Origin: an uncultured Campylobacter sp. | Lineage (GTDB): Bacteria; Campylobacterota; Campylobacteria; Campylobacterales; Campylobacteraceae | Reading direction: 5' to 3' | DNA length: 11,733 nt | Assembly (NCBI RefSeq): GCF_938030145.1 | Contig: NZ_CALHGM010000019.1 | Coordinates: 1-11,733 of the forward strand | Shown here: positions 1 to 6,454 of the stretch, piece after piece | How the letters are laid out: each line of letters opens with the position of its first letter | How positions within the stretch are numbered: position 1 is the stretch's first letter | Translations under genes and position numbers: made by a program | Notes under the pieces: generated by a model | What the model was told of the DNA's origin: nothing | What the model saw: the letters and a program-made list of their open reading frames with translations, nothing else | Databases searched by the model: none

Positions 1-1
1 A

Positions 2-91
2 AGCTCTACGGCTAAGTTGAAAGACGAAGCTAAAGAAGAGGGATCATCTAAAGCTAAAGGTAAGAGGGGTAAAAAGGGTAGGGGAGAGTAA
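2..91 (+). CDS. C-terminal tail of a gene cut by the left window edge
   Basis: An open frame enters from the window edge and runs 29 codons to TAA at 89-91. The visible tail is very basic and of low complexity (ends GKRGKKGRGE, after alternating K/E/A residues). Such tails occur on nucleic-acid-binding or secreted basic proteins, but no domain is visible, so no function is assigned. No clear hairpin-plus-T-run terminator follows. That this is a real gene end rather than chance is inferred only from the open frame and the biased composition. Confidence 0.4.
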   Translation, partial: SSTAKLKDEAKEEGSSKAKGKRGKKGRGE

Positions 92-622
92 AATTCTCCC
101 GACCTTAGCTTATTATTCTACAAGTCTAGAGCTTGCGACGATTGCAAGGGTTAGGCAGCAAGCGTATAAATTTAGGCGGAGCTATGGAAGTGTGCAAGAT
201 TTCAATTCGCATCTTGCGTAATTAGCTTACTCGACTATACTGTAGATTTAGAAGTTTACAGTTCGATTTAAACTTGCGGATGCGATTTTATTTTATGGTA
301 CGGCGAGCCGATATTTTTTGGAATTTTAAGGCGTAAATTCCTGATTTCTCATAAATTTTAATCTCACTACTTTTAAACAGAACTAAAACTACCCTAAAGA
401 CCACCTAACTACAGCAAGGTATCGGCAAACCGATTACCGGCACGTTTCAGGCAATGCCTAGAAATCGTGTAGGCTAAATGTCAAGCCATAAGAAATCATA
501 GCGGTTTAGGGCGGCAATTTTGCAGAAGCGGCAGTAGGTTTATCTTACGACAAAGCGTATGGCGTAGCGCGAGAGTAGCGGCTAAAAAGAGCACAAGAGA
601 TAGGTTTAAAGCAAATTTCACC
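92..622. other. Gene-free spacer with possible decayed coding scraps
   Basis: No intact gene is visible in these 530 bases. Two short plus-strand stretches read like protein: 412-477 (contains GKPITGTFQAMPRNRVG, then TAA) and, in another frame, 510-578 (contains GGNFAEAAVGLSYDKAYGVA, then TAG). Frame changes and stops between them suggest an old gene decaying, but the family is not recognised. No tRNA or rRNA is seen. Confidence 0.35.
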
Positions 623-1021
623 CTATTTAAACGCTAGCATTATCACGCCTGCGCCGATGAGCGCTAGCGCAAGCCATTCGCGTAGGCTCGGGCGCTCACC
701 CAAAAAGATTACGGCGATGATGACTACGAGCACTACGCTTAGCTTGTCGATCGGTGCTACTTGATAAGCTTTGCCGATTTGTAGTGCCTTGAAATACGCT
801 AGCCATGACGCGCCCGTTGCCAACCCGCTTAGTATCAGAAACACCCAGTTGCGAGGGCTCAGACTAGATAACGGCTGCCAGGCTTTAGCGTAGCGCAAGA
901 ATATGGCGAGGCAAAAGGTGATGATGATCGTGCGGATGAAGGTCGCAAAGTGGGAGTTAATGCCTTCGAGTCCGATTTTTGCAAATATCGCAGTCAGTGC
1001 CGCAAAGAGTGCTGATGCAAG
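623..1021 (-). pseudogene. EamA-type small transporter, N-terminus lost (likely pseudogene)
   Basis: Read on the minus strand, an uninterrupted frame of 132 residues runs from 1021 to a stop at 623-625. It has the hallmarks of the four-helix, roughly 140-residue EamA transporters: SALFAALTAIFAKIG in helix 1, INSHFATFIRT after it, then SWLAYFKALQIGKA, VAPIDKLSVV, FLGERPS and a last helix LALIGAGVIM. Family members are inner-membrane proteins thought to export small metabolites. Here the codon before LASALFAALT is TAG (1022-1024 on the plus strand), where a tryptophan would fit, and another in-frame stop lies six codons further up with no start codon between. Only a TTG at 896-898 could start translation, which would lose helix 1 and leave 91 residues. 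A nonsense mutation near the N-terminus is the simplest reading. A sequencing error is the alternative. Confidence 0.7.
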
Positions 1022-1171
1022 CTAGCCGGGTAAAAGAAGCTAAAGTTCTGCCGTGTTTGATTTAGACGCGACTACCAAGTCTCGCTCGCGATTGCTGCTA
1101 AATTCTGCCCCACATATATAGAAAAATCGCTAAAAGCGCGCTCTTGCTCCGCCTAACGCCAAGAGATATCT

Positions 1172-1265
1172 GTTTAAATTCCACTTCGACGCTCCTCAAA
1201 AACAAATGCCAGCGACGCAAGCGCATCCATAGTCGTTTAAATTCCACTCCGATGCCTCTCAAAAA
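1172..1265. repeat. Pair of 31-bp direct repeats, 63-bp period
   Basis: Copies at 1172-1202 and 1235-1265 match at 27 of 31 positions. Both begin GTTTAAATTCCACT and both contain CTCAAAAA. The segment between them is 32 bp and unrelated to them. On the minus strand the first copy reads from GTTTTTGAGG to GAATTTAAAC, so it has the GTTT/AAAC ends and the spacing of a CRISPR repeat-spacer unit. Only two imperfect copies exist and no cas gene is in the window, so the repeat is certain but its nature is open. Confidence 0.75.
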
Positions 1266-1327
1266 AGCAAACTTTAAGCCCAAACCTACTAATCTAAAAG
1301 TTCAAATTTTACAAATAAGGATACTGA

Positions 1328-1714
1328 ATGAAAAATTTCATATTTTCCGCACTTTTGGCTCTTGGCATCGCAGGCTGCGCCGTAAGCACCGCTCCGACGC
1401 CTGCAGGCAACTTACGCTCGCTAAAATCCGAGATCGTAAACTACACTCGCCAAAGCTCCACAGCTTACGTCTATACGTTCAAAGACCTATCCAGCGGCGA
1501 GCTCTACACCGCTCGCGCAAGCAGATATTATGCGGCTGCGGGAGATACTGCCTACATAAGTACCGCAGCAGGTGCTATCAGCGATATGCGAATCATCTCG
1601 CGCAAAGCGGGTTCCGTTGCTCCGCGCGCTTATGACATCGGCAAAATCGAGACCAAACAAATGCATAAAAACGACGCTATTGCTGTACCAGAGAGCGAAA
1701 ATATCAGCTTTTAA
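1328..1714 (+). CDS. Small predicted outer-membrane lipoprotein of unknown function
   Basis: A 128-residue protein. It starts with MKNFIFSALLALGIAGC, a short lipoprotein signal peptide: a basic start, a hydrophobic core, and the lipobox I-A-G-C with the lipidated cysteine at residue 17. The ATG at 1328 is preceded by ATAAGGATACTGA, whose AAGG is a reasonable ribosome binding site. The mature part is about 110 residues, with a possible beta-rich stretch (STAYVYTFKDLSSGELYTARASRYY) and a second segment TAYISTAAGAISDMRII, suggesting a compact periplasm-facing domain. I do not recognise the family. Export and lipidation follow from the signal. The gene stands alone, with decayed sequence on the left and a long spacer on the right, and no clear promoter or terminator was found. 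Confidence 0.8.
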   Translation: MKNFIFSALLALGIAGCAVSTAPTPAGNLRSLKSEIVNYTRQSSTAYVYTFKDLSSGELYTARASRYYAAAGDTAYISTAAGAISDMRIISRKAGSVAPRAYDIGKIETKQMHKNDAIAVPESENISF

Positions 1715-2293
1715 TCCCCACGCGATTTTTAGCCGCTGCACCCTTTAAGGTAAGCGAGCCTGCTTTTAATTTGAGATAAACGTTTTTGTGTTTGCTCTCT
1801 ACTCTTATGAAGGCAATAGTTTCTGTTCTTAATCATGGCGGGCTGGCGCGATTTGCTTGCGCTTTAAAGTCCGCTGATTCTTTACGCGATGCCTGCATAA
1901 ATTTTATATTTTATAAGTTATGGAATTTTATATTTCACGAAATTCTGCGCTGCGTATCTTGCTTCTATGGTTCGGTTAGCGTTTTGTATCCACTTGCTTT
2001 CGCGCTTAAATTCCTTGCTGCATAGTGCCATTTTGTCCGCAAAATTTTATATTGAAATACAGCCACGCTAAAATTTTAATTCGAGGAATTCTTATAAATT
2101 TACTTTCTGCGGTTTTTCACGGACTGCTCGTTTTCAGTGCTGTATCCTCCGCTGATAAGATGTTACGTGGATTTTTTAAACCCACGCTTTGCAAATTTCG
2201 TATCTTGAAATTTTATCCATAAAATTTCACATCGTAAAATTTTATGAAATTTCTCCCGCATGAAAGAGGTGTTGCCGTCTGTTTACCGCAGCC
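1715..2293. other. Long spacer rich in AAATTTTAT motifs
   Basis: These 580 bases lack a convincing gene. The plus-strand frames 1786-2025 and 2025-2222 have no ribosome binding site, no recognisable domain and odd composition rich in Phe, Leu and Cys, and were rejected. What stands out is the motif AAATTTTAT and its complement repeated at about 1906-1945, 2041-2052, 2206-2229 and 2237-2246. It may be relic sequence or an AT-rich regulatory spacer upstream of the short RNA and MOMP genes. Confidence 0.5.
2206..2229. repeat. Perfect 11-bp inverted repeat, AT-rich
   Basis: TGAAATTTTAT and ATAAAATTTCA are exact complements separated by CC. A related AAAATTTTATGAAATTTC follows at 2237-2254. The dyad lies about 65 bp upstream of the short-RNA -10 box, so it could be an operator or simply part of the AT-rich motif family of this genome. 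There is no T-run specific to it, so I do not call a terminator. Confidence 0.6.
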
Positions 2294-2302
2294 TGATATA
2301 AT
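2294..2302 (+). promoter_or_regulatory. Extended -10 promoter (TGATATAAT) of putative short RNA
   Basis: TGATATAAT is a perfect extended -10 (TGn-TATAAT). A TTGCCG lies 19 bp upstream at 2272-2277 or thereabouts as a weak -35, but Campylobacter promoters depend little on a -35. Transcription would start near A2309. It reads into a terminator after about 58 nt, with no open frame between. Confidence 0.6.
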
Positions 2303-2308
2303 CCCCAC

Positions 2309-2366
2309 ATCGAAATTAGAACTCCTTTCAATAATCGGCGAGACCTGTGTGGGTCTCGCTTTTTTT
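2309..2366 (+). ncRNA. Putative short RNA upstream of MOMP, with anti-Shine-Dalgarno segment
   Basis: The segment between a perfect extended -10 box and a strong intrinsic terminator predicts a transcript of about 58 nt with no reading frame. Its 5' half looks unpaired and contains GAACTCCTTT at 2319-2328. This is an exact complement of AAAGGAGTTC at 2493-2502, which is the ribosome binding site and spacer of the MOMP gene just downstream. Its 3' half is the terminator hairpin. A trans-acting repressor of MOMP translation is one reading. The other is a prematurely terminated MOMP leader in which read-through RNA would fold the same segment onto the MOMP binding site. I know of no named RNA matching it. 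Promoter, terminator and complementarity are seen; expression and function are inferred. Confidence 0.5.
2338..2366 (+). terminator. Strong intrinsic terminator (8-bp stem, T7)
   Basis: GCGAGACC and GGTCTCGC pair perfectly around the 6-nt loop TGTGTG and are followed directly by seven Ts. It ends the putative short RNA and insulates the MOMP promoter from upstream transcription. Confidence 0.9.
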
Positions 2367-2447
2367 ATGCCCGTTAAATTTGGATTTTCGGTAAATACTC
2401 GGTAACAATTTGGTAAAATTTTAGTATTTTTCAGCCTATTTTAAGCA

Positions 2448-2453
2448 TATAAT
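2448..2453 (+). promoter_or_regulatory. MOMP promoter -10 box TATAAT
   Basis: A consensus TATAAT sits 52 bp before the MOMP start codon, downstream of a T-rich stretch (TATTTTTCAGCCTATTTTAAG), as is typical of sigma-70 promoters in Campylobacter. No good -35 is present. The expected start near 2460 gives a leader of about 45 nt. Confidence 0.7.
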
Positions 2454-2492
2454 TTGTCATTTTGTGCTACTATTGCGTCTACAAACTTTATT

Positions 2493-2502
2493 AAAGGAGT
2501 TC
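2493..2502 (+). promoter_or_regulatory. MOMP ribosome binding site; complement of the upstream short RNA
   Basis: AAAGGAG (2493-2499) is a near-ideal Shine-Dalgarno sequence, 6 nt before ATG 2506, and decides that start over the in-frame GTG at 2464. Together with the following TTC it is an exact 10-nt complement of GAACTCCTTT at 2319-2328. Confidence 0.8.
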
Positions 2503-2505
2503 AAA

Positions 2506-3708
2506 ATGAAACTAGTTAAACTTAGTTTAGCAGCAGCAGTTGCTGCAGGTGCTCTTGCTATGAGTGCAAGCGCTGTTCCATTAGAGGAAGCTATCAAGGA
2601 CGTGGATCTAAACGGATACGCTCGTATGCGATACACTCACGATCACCTTAAAAATGAAACAAACAGCAATAAAGGTGTTTGGGAATTTAAATCCGAAGTA
2701 GATTTTAAAGCAAAAATCGACGATAACTTCTTTGGTGTAGTTGGTGTTAGATTTTTGGATAGAGATAATGGCGAGTCTCTTTCTTCTTCAAATAGCCAAT
2801 ATCATGGCAAACAAAATCCAAGTGACAAAGGTTCCGATTTTGATATCGCTAAGGCTTACTTAGGATACACTGTTGGTGGCACTACTATTGCAGTTGGTCG
2901 CCAAGGCATAGGTTCGTTCTTTACCGATGATATGTATGGAGACGGTGTTAAGATTACTAGCACTGATATCGAGGGCTTGACAATTAGTGGCTTTTGGATG
3001 GATTCTTTAGAGAATGATGGAGATATTTCAAGCCTTGAATGGGGCGCAGCGGTAGATAATAAACTAACTACTGATCATAATCTATACGGTATAGGATTTA
3101 TGGGCTCATACGATCCAGTATCTTTCCAACTATGGTATAATGCTCTAGAGGACGTAGCACAGCTTTTCGCTGCAGAACTAGCTCTAAATTTTGATATCTC
3201 CGATGATTTTAATCTCGGCGTAAAAGGTCAATACGCATTCTCTGATTTCGACGGAGATTATAAAGATGCGGGCGCTAGTGATGCAGACTTCTGGGCAGCA
3301 GAGGCTAATGCTGGTTTCTTTGGCGTTGATTTAGCTGCAGGTTATTTAAAATTTGAACCTGATGATAAAGATAAAGTTTCTTTTGTATCTTTTGAAGATC
3401 AAGGCTCTTTCATTAGCCCAGGTGAAGAGTTGTTAGACTATAGAAACTTTACTGGCGAAAATCACTACTGGTATGTAGTAGCAGGCTATACTATCCCTGA
3501 TACTGGTATCAGAATCGGTGCCGATTACCTAGATGGTAAAGCAGATGGTGATAATGCATATGAGGTAGTAGGTAGAATTTCTTATAAATATAATGAAAAG
3601 CTAAGCTTCAAAACTTGGTATTCTCACTATAAAATTGATGATAAATTTGGTGCGGGTCTTGATGAGAAAAAAGATCGCATCAGATTTGAGGCTAAATACA
3701 GCTTCTAA
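2506..3708 (+). CDS. porA: Campylobacter major outer membrane protein (MOMP) family porin
   Basis: A 400-residue porin. MKLVKLSLAAAVAAGALAMSASA is a signal peptide with cleavage likely after ASA (residue 23). The mature protein then starts VPLEEAIKDVDLNGYARMRY, closely resembling the N-terminus of C. jejuni MOMP (PorA). The rest shows alternating amphipathic strands (for example AKAYLGYTVGGTTIAVGRQGIG, LYGIGFMGSYDPVSFQLWYN), acidic loops, and a C-terminal strand ending RIRFEAKYSF, whose terminal Phe is the usual beta-barrel assembly signal. The family forms trimeric outer-membrane diffusion pores. The codon choice is AT-rich and simple compared with the dehydrogenase, antiporter and racemase genes here, as expected for a highly expressed protein. 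The gene has its own promoter and terminator. It may be one of several MOMP paralogues, so the symbol is by family. A 14-codon upstream extension from GTG 2464 is rejected because the ribosome binding site lies inside it. Confidence 0.93.
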   Translation: MKLVKLSLAAAVAAGALAMSASAVPLEEAIKDVDLNGYARMRYTHDHLKNETNSNKGVWEFKSEVDFKAKIDDNFFGVVGVRFLDRDNGESLSSSNSQYHGKQNPSDKGSDFDIAKAYLGYTVGGTTIAVGRQGIGSFFTDDMYGDGVKITSTDIEGLTISGFWMDSLENDGDISSLEWGAAVDNKLTTDHNLYGIGFMGSYDPVSFQLWYNALEDVAQLFAAELALNFDISDDFNLGVKGQYAFSDFDGDYKDAGASDADFWAAEANAGFFGVDLAAGYLKFEPDDKDKVSFVSFEDQGSFISPGEELLDYRNFTGENHYWYVVAGYTIPDTGIRIGADYLDGKADGDNAYEVVGRISYKYNEKLSFKTWYSHYKIDDKFGAGLDEKKDRIRFEAKYSF

Positions 3709-3733
3709 TTATTTACCTTATACGGGTAAAATT

Positions 3734-3761
3734 AGGGCGAAGCTTTTGCTTCGCCCTTTTT
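3734..3761 (+). terminator. Strong intrinsic terminator after MOMP (10-bp stem)
   Basis: AGGGCGAAGC and GCTTCGCCCT pair perfectly around a TTTT loop, followed by a T-run. It lies 25 bp after the MOMP stop and only 22 bp before the cytochrome start codon. Confidence 0.93.
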
Positions 3762-3783
3762 AAATTCTAAATCAAGGTTTTCT

Positions 3784-4365
3784 ATGAAAATTTTTAAAAT
3801 TTCTTTTTTAGCATGTTTTTTTGCCTTTAGTTTAAATGCCGCGGATAAAGCAAATGATGACACGTATGTATTCGAAGCCAAAGGTGAGTTTGCCAAAGAG
3901 CTAAAATCCCTGATCGAAAAGCATTCTAAAGATGAAAATGTAACCGTAAATATCTATAAAAATACTCCTAACGCCAAAGGCAATATTGTCGGCGGTGGCA
4001 CAAAGATAAATCGTAACATCAACTATATCAAGGAAAAAGGTAAGGTAATCTACGATGCTAACTGTGCTTCTTGCCACGGCTCAGAAGGACAGAAGCGCGC
4101 CTATGGCAGCTCTCGTAAGCTAAAAGATCTAAGCGCGAAGGAGATTGCAATCGCGATCTCAAGCTACACCTCCGACGGGCAATATGGCAAAAAGATGAAG
4201 TATATTATGCAGCCTATCGCTGCCAAAACCACCGCTGAAGAAGTTGGCTATATCATCGGCTATCTAAAAGGCGACGATGAATTCTTATATGATAGTCCGT
4301 CTCGCGCTAGCGGCAATACCAATATTTCCACTGCCCCTAGTGAGCAGGGTTCGTATCTAAAATAA
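3784..4365 (+). CDS. Periplasmic monohaem c-type cytochrome
   Basis: A 193-residue protein. Residues 1-20 (MKIFKISFLACFFAFSLNAA) are a Sec signal peptide, with cleavage likely before DKAND. One haem-attachment motif, CASCH, is at residues 94-98, preceded by the helix KGKVIYDANC that is usual in class I cytochromes. Met142 in KYIMQPI is the likely second haem ligand. A lysine- and glutamate-rich domain of about 70 residues precedes the haem domain, and a Ser/Thr/Asn-rich tail of about 25 residues follows it. It should carry electrons in the periplasm between the quinol-oxidising complex and terminal oxidases or reductases; the partner cannot be named from sequence. AAGG at 3774-3777 serves as ribosome binding site. 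The DJ-1-like gene starts 10 bp after its stop, so the two probably share a transcript. The MOMP terminator just upstream means that it needs either read-through or a promoter overlapping the terminator (TAAAAT at about 3727). Confidence 0.88.
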   Translation: MKIFKISFLACFFAFSLNAADKANDDTYVFEAKGEFAKELKSLIEKHSKDENVTVNIYKNTPNAKGNIVGGGTKINRNINYIKEKGKVIYDANCASCHGSEGQKRAYGSSRKLKDLSAKEIAIAISSYTSDGQYGKKMKYIMQPIAAKTTAEEVGYIIGYLKGDDEFLYDSPSRASGNTNISTAPSEQGSYLK

Positions 4366-4375
4366 AGGGTATGCG

Positions 4376-4918
4376 ATGAAAGTGGCAATAGTTTTAGCTA
4401 ACGGATTTGAGGAGCTCGAGGCGATAAGCATCATTGATATTTTAAGACGTGCAGATATTGATGCTCTAGCCGTGGGGTTAGAGAAAAAATGTGTCCGTGG
4501 CACGCATGGCATTGAGCTTGTGGCGGATGAAATTTTAGATGATATTAAGGTGTCTGAATTTTCTATGATCGTTTTACCGGGAGGTTTGCCTGGCGCGGAG
4601 AATTTAGCCAAAAGTGAGAAGCTTGGTAAAATCCTACGCGACTTTGATGTAAATAACGCAAAAATCGGTGCAATATGTGCCGCTCCATGGGCGCTAGCTA
4701 CCGCAGGTGTGCTAAAAAGCTCTTACACTTGTTATCCAGGTTTTGAAAATCAGATCGCTCACCCAGGCTATACGAATTCGGCGAATGTCGTAAAAGATCA
4801 AAATATAATGACTTCGAAAGGTCCTGCTACTGCGATGGAATTCGCACTACAAATCGTCCGCGAGCTAAAAGGCGAGCAGGTTTGTTCCAAGCTAAAATCC
4901 GATTTGCTTTTTAAATAA
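4376..4918 (+). CDS. DJ-1/PfpI superfamily protein, YajL-like
   Basis: A 180-residue single-domain protein of the usual DJ-1/YajL length. The key features are in order: VAIVLANGFEELEA with Glu15 matching the conserved glutamate of DJ-1, IVLPGGLPGAENL at residues 65-77, the nucleophile elbow AICAAPWAL with Cys101 matching DJ-1 Cys106, and TSKGPATAMEFAL at 146-158. The histidine following in human DJ-1 (His126) is replaced by Tyr120 in TCYPGF, as in bacterial members that lack it. The family has been linked to protection against oxidative and carbonyl stress and to glyoxalase- or deglycase-like activity, the last being disputed; older annotations say ThiJ. It is cytoplasmic with no signal. The close spacing to the cytochrome gene, with AAAGGG as ribosome binding site, indicates cotranscription and fits a role in redox stress. 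That link is inference. Confidence 0.9.
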   Translation: MKVAIVLANGFEELEAISIIDILRRADIDALAVGLEKKCVRGTHGIELVADEILDDIKVSEFSMIVLPGGLPGAENLAKSEKLGKILRDFDVNNAKIGAICAAPWALATAGVLKSSYTCYPGFENQIAHPGYTNSANVVKDQNIMTSKGPATAMEFALQIVRELKGEQVCSKLKSDLLFK

Positions 4919-5514
4919 AATTTCAAGTGAAGGCCGATTCCAACGCGCTTTATTTTGCCATCTGTAAAACGGGGTGCGTGATTTTGCCACGCCTGAGAAC
5001 TGTAAATTTTATCTTACTTTGCACGTATAAAATAGCCACGATATTTATTCTGAGTATCCGTAAACGAAGAATGGAATTCTCACAACTCAAATTCTAAATC
5101 GAAAAACGCAAAAGGTTTTATGAGGAGCAGATGAAATTTTATTGGAGTAGTTGCTTTTAAACCAAGCTTTACCGTCGTAGCGGCGTAGAGCGCGAGTATG
5201 AAGGATATTTTGAGCGTGGGCTCTCAAGCAGACATCCCCGAGCTGAATAAATTTCAATGCGGCACCTTCGCGATGCACTCGCCAGCTGAAGCTAACAGAT
5301 CGCGCAAAACGTGCTAAATAAGGGTATCGGCGTGATCAAAAACGATAAGATCACGCTGGATATAAATTTGATCAAATAGCGATGGCAATGTGTCAAGAGG
5401 CAAAACGACGCAGTTTTTGAAGGTTTTGTTGGCAAAGCACAGATCTATCGGGAAGCAGATAAGCTTGCAGTGCGCGACGAAAGTGTCATTTAGAATTCCT
5501 AAAAAGGATAAAAT
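4919..5514. other. Spacer between DJ-1-like gene and membrane protein, with decayed coding sequence
   Basis: No intact gene is seen. The left part (4919-5120) has nothing recognisable; the right part contains the broken frames described for 5131-5493. There is no convincing intrinsic terminator for either neighbouring gene, although both point into this spacer. Confidence 0.5.
5131..5493 (+). pseudogene. Possible decayed small gene(s), frameshifted
   Basis: AGGAG six bases before ATG 5131 looks like a real start, but that frame stops after nine codons. In shifted frames the text again looks like protein. At 5144-5317 one reads GVVAFKPSFTVVAA, a stop, then MKDILSVGSQADIPELNK and FAMHSPAEA. 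At 5296-5379 one reads QIAQNVLNKGIGVIKND and KITLDINLIK. In the same frame beyond that stop, up to 5493, one reads DAVFEGFVGKAQIYREADK. The order and spacing fit one or two small genes broken by indels and stops. The family is not recognised. Chance open frames are the alternative. Confidence 0.3.
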
Positions 5515-6210
5515 TTAACGCTTCTTTAAAATATTGTCGTTTAAAAATGTCGCGCTGCTTTGTATCGTTTTGATAACGCGGTCTTTAGAATTTTGCATTT
5601 TGTCGGGTGTAGGTCTGTGTGCGATCAAATTTACGCGCCCGATTTTCGCCGTGAAATAAAAAATCCCCAGTATCGTCGCGTTTAGAAATACTCCAAAATA
5701 TATCCGTTCTAACCCCCATATCCCTATGCTGGCGGCATGAATGGGCACAAAAATTATCGCGATTAAGATCGGATAATAATCCGAAATTTTATTTTTGGCA
5801 AGGATTACGGTCGTAACGATGGCGTATGCGATGAGCGTAAAAGGAGAGATAAGCAAGAGTGCAAAAAGCGCGTTTATGCGCTGATAATCTTCGTGCCCGA
5901 TTAAGACGCAAAAACTACAAAACGCGAGCGTTATAAGAAAAAATAAAGGTAAAATCCACCGCGTTTTCACGTCGCGCCCTTTAAGCAGCGATAAAAAGAG
6001 CAGATGAGAACCCAGCGCAATACAATAATAATCAAATATAACCGACGAGCTTAAAAACGTGAGCGGTATGGCGAGCAGCGTACCCGGTCCATCAAAATAT
6101 ACCCCACTAAACATGAGCCACGTGATAAAGAGTATAAAAGCATATTTAAGACCCGCATAAATGGCGCAAACACAGATACTAACGAGGATAAATCGTATAA
6201 ATTTGCTCAT
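5515..6210 (-). CDS. Polytopic inner-membrane protein of unknown function
   Basis: A 231-residue, strongly hydrophobic protein with about six or seven predicted membrane helices, near residues 5-33, 43-65, 66-77, 85-105, 113-137, 147-166 and 170-189, then a soluble basic tail of about 40 residues (HRPTPDKMQNSKDRVIKT...). No transporter signature or catalytic motif is recognised, so no function is given. The start is set at 6210 (MSKFIRFIL) because TAGGAAAAAGACAA lies just before it as ribosome binding site and a TATAAT box sits 25-30 bp upstream at 6235-6240. An in-frame extension to 6267 would start upstream of that promoter. The gene is divergent from the dehydrogenase gene. No terminator is evident after it. 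Confidence 0.7.
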   Translation of the reverse strand: MSKFIRFILVSICVCAIYAGLKYAFILFITWLMFSGVYFDGPGTLLAIPLTFLSSSVIFDYYCIALGSHLLFLSLLKGRDVKTRWILPLFFLITLAFCSFCVLIGHEDYQRINALFALLLISPFTLIAYAIVTTVILAKNKISDYYPILIAIIFVPIHAASIGIWGLERIYFGVFLNATILGIFYFTAKIGRVNLIAHRPTPDKMQNSKDRVIKTIQSSATFLNDNILKKR

Positions 6211-6234
6211 TTGTCTTTTTCCTAAATTTAGGTA

Positions 6235-6240
6235 ATTATA
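6235..6240 (-). promoter_or_regulatory. -10 box (TATAAT) for the membrane-protein gene
   Basis: On the minus strand TATAAT lies about 25 bp before the ATG at 6210, giving a leader of roughly 18-20 nt. The palindrome CCTAAATTTAGG (6221-6232) falls between the box and the ribosome binding site and would span the transcription start, so it could be an operator. Short AAATTT palindromes are common in this genome, which weakens that idea. Confidence 0.5.
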
Positions 6241-6412
6241 GCAAACCGCGACAAACGAACGGCGCAAAATTTTAAATTTAGCCGTGCGCTCGCCGAATCC
6301 GCTGCCGATCGCGAGCTCGTGCGCGCTAGAAGCACGCCCAATGTCTTCGCATTATTTCATCCGCGTCCGCGCCGCAAGAACAAATTTCATAAATTTTAAA
6401 TCCGTTTTGCGT

Positions 6413-6418
6413 TATCAT
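6413..6418 (+). promoter_or_regulatory. Possible -10 box (TATCAT) for the dehydrogenase-antiporter unit
   Basis: TATCAT, preceded by AAATTTTAAATCCGTTTTGCGT, lies 37 bp before the dehydrogenase ATG at 6455. It is one mismatch from consensus and correctly placed, but no -35 supports it. The divergent spacer 6241-6412 otherwise shows nothing recognisable. Confidence 0.35.
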
Positions 6419-6454
6419 TGCGCTAAATTTAAAATTTTACGCAAAGGGGATTAT

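Noticed and set aside
1172..1265. A functional CRISPR array
   Set aside because: Only two imperfect copies and no cas genes or leader. Reported as a repeat with a CRISPR-like look only.
1098..1283. Minus-strand frame encoding FLRGIGVEFKRL / FLRSVEVEFKQI repeats
   Set aside because: It exists because of the 31-bp DNA repeats. There is no ribosome binding site or recognisable family, and the composition is very basic. Kept as a repeat rather than a gene.
1144..1635. Plus-strand open frame of 163 codons overlapping the lipoprotein gene
   Set aside because: It overlaps the lipoprotein gene in another frame, is extremely rich in Arg, Lys and Leu, lacks a ribosome binding site and has no domain. 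The lipoprotein frame has a proper signal peptide and start.
1786..2222. Two consecutive plus-strand frames (79 and 65 codons)
   Set aside because: No ribosome binding site, no domain, composition of AT-rich spacer read as Phe/Leu; no coding signal.
2260..2301. 13-codon mini-frame (MKEVLPSVYRSLI) overlapping the short-RNA promoter
   Set aside because: No Shine-Dalgarno sequence before it, and its end lies inside the -10 box.
2464..2505. MOMP start at GTG 2464
   Set aside because: The strong AAAGGAG at 2493-2499 would lie inside the coding region, and the family's signal peptide begins at MKLVKLSL (ATG 2506).
6284..6454. 57-codon N-terminal extension of the dehydrogenase
   Set aside because: Classical family members begin a few residues before TGAxxGxG. 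ATG 6455 has a good ribosome binding site and the extension has none.
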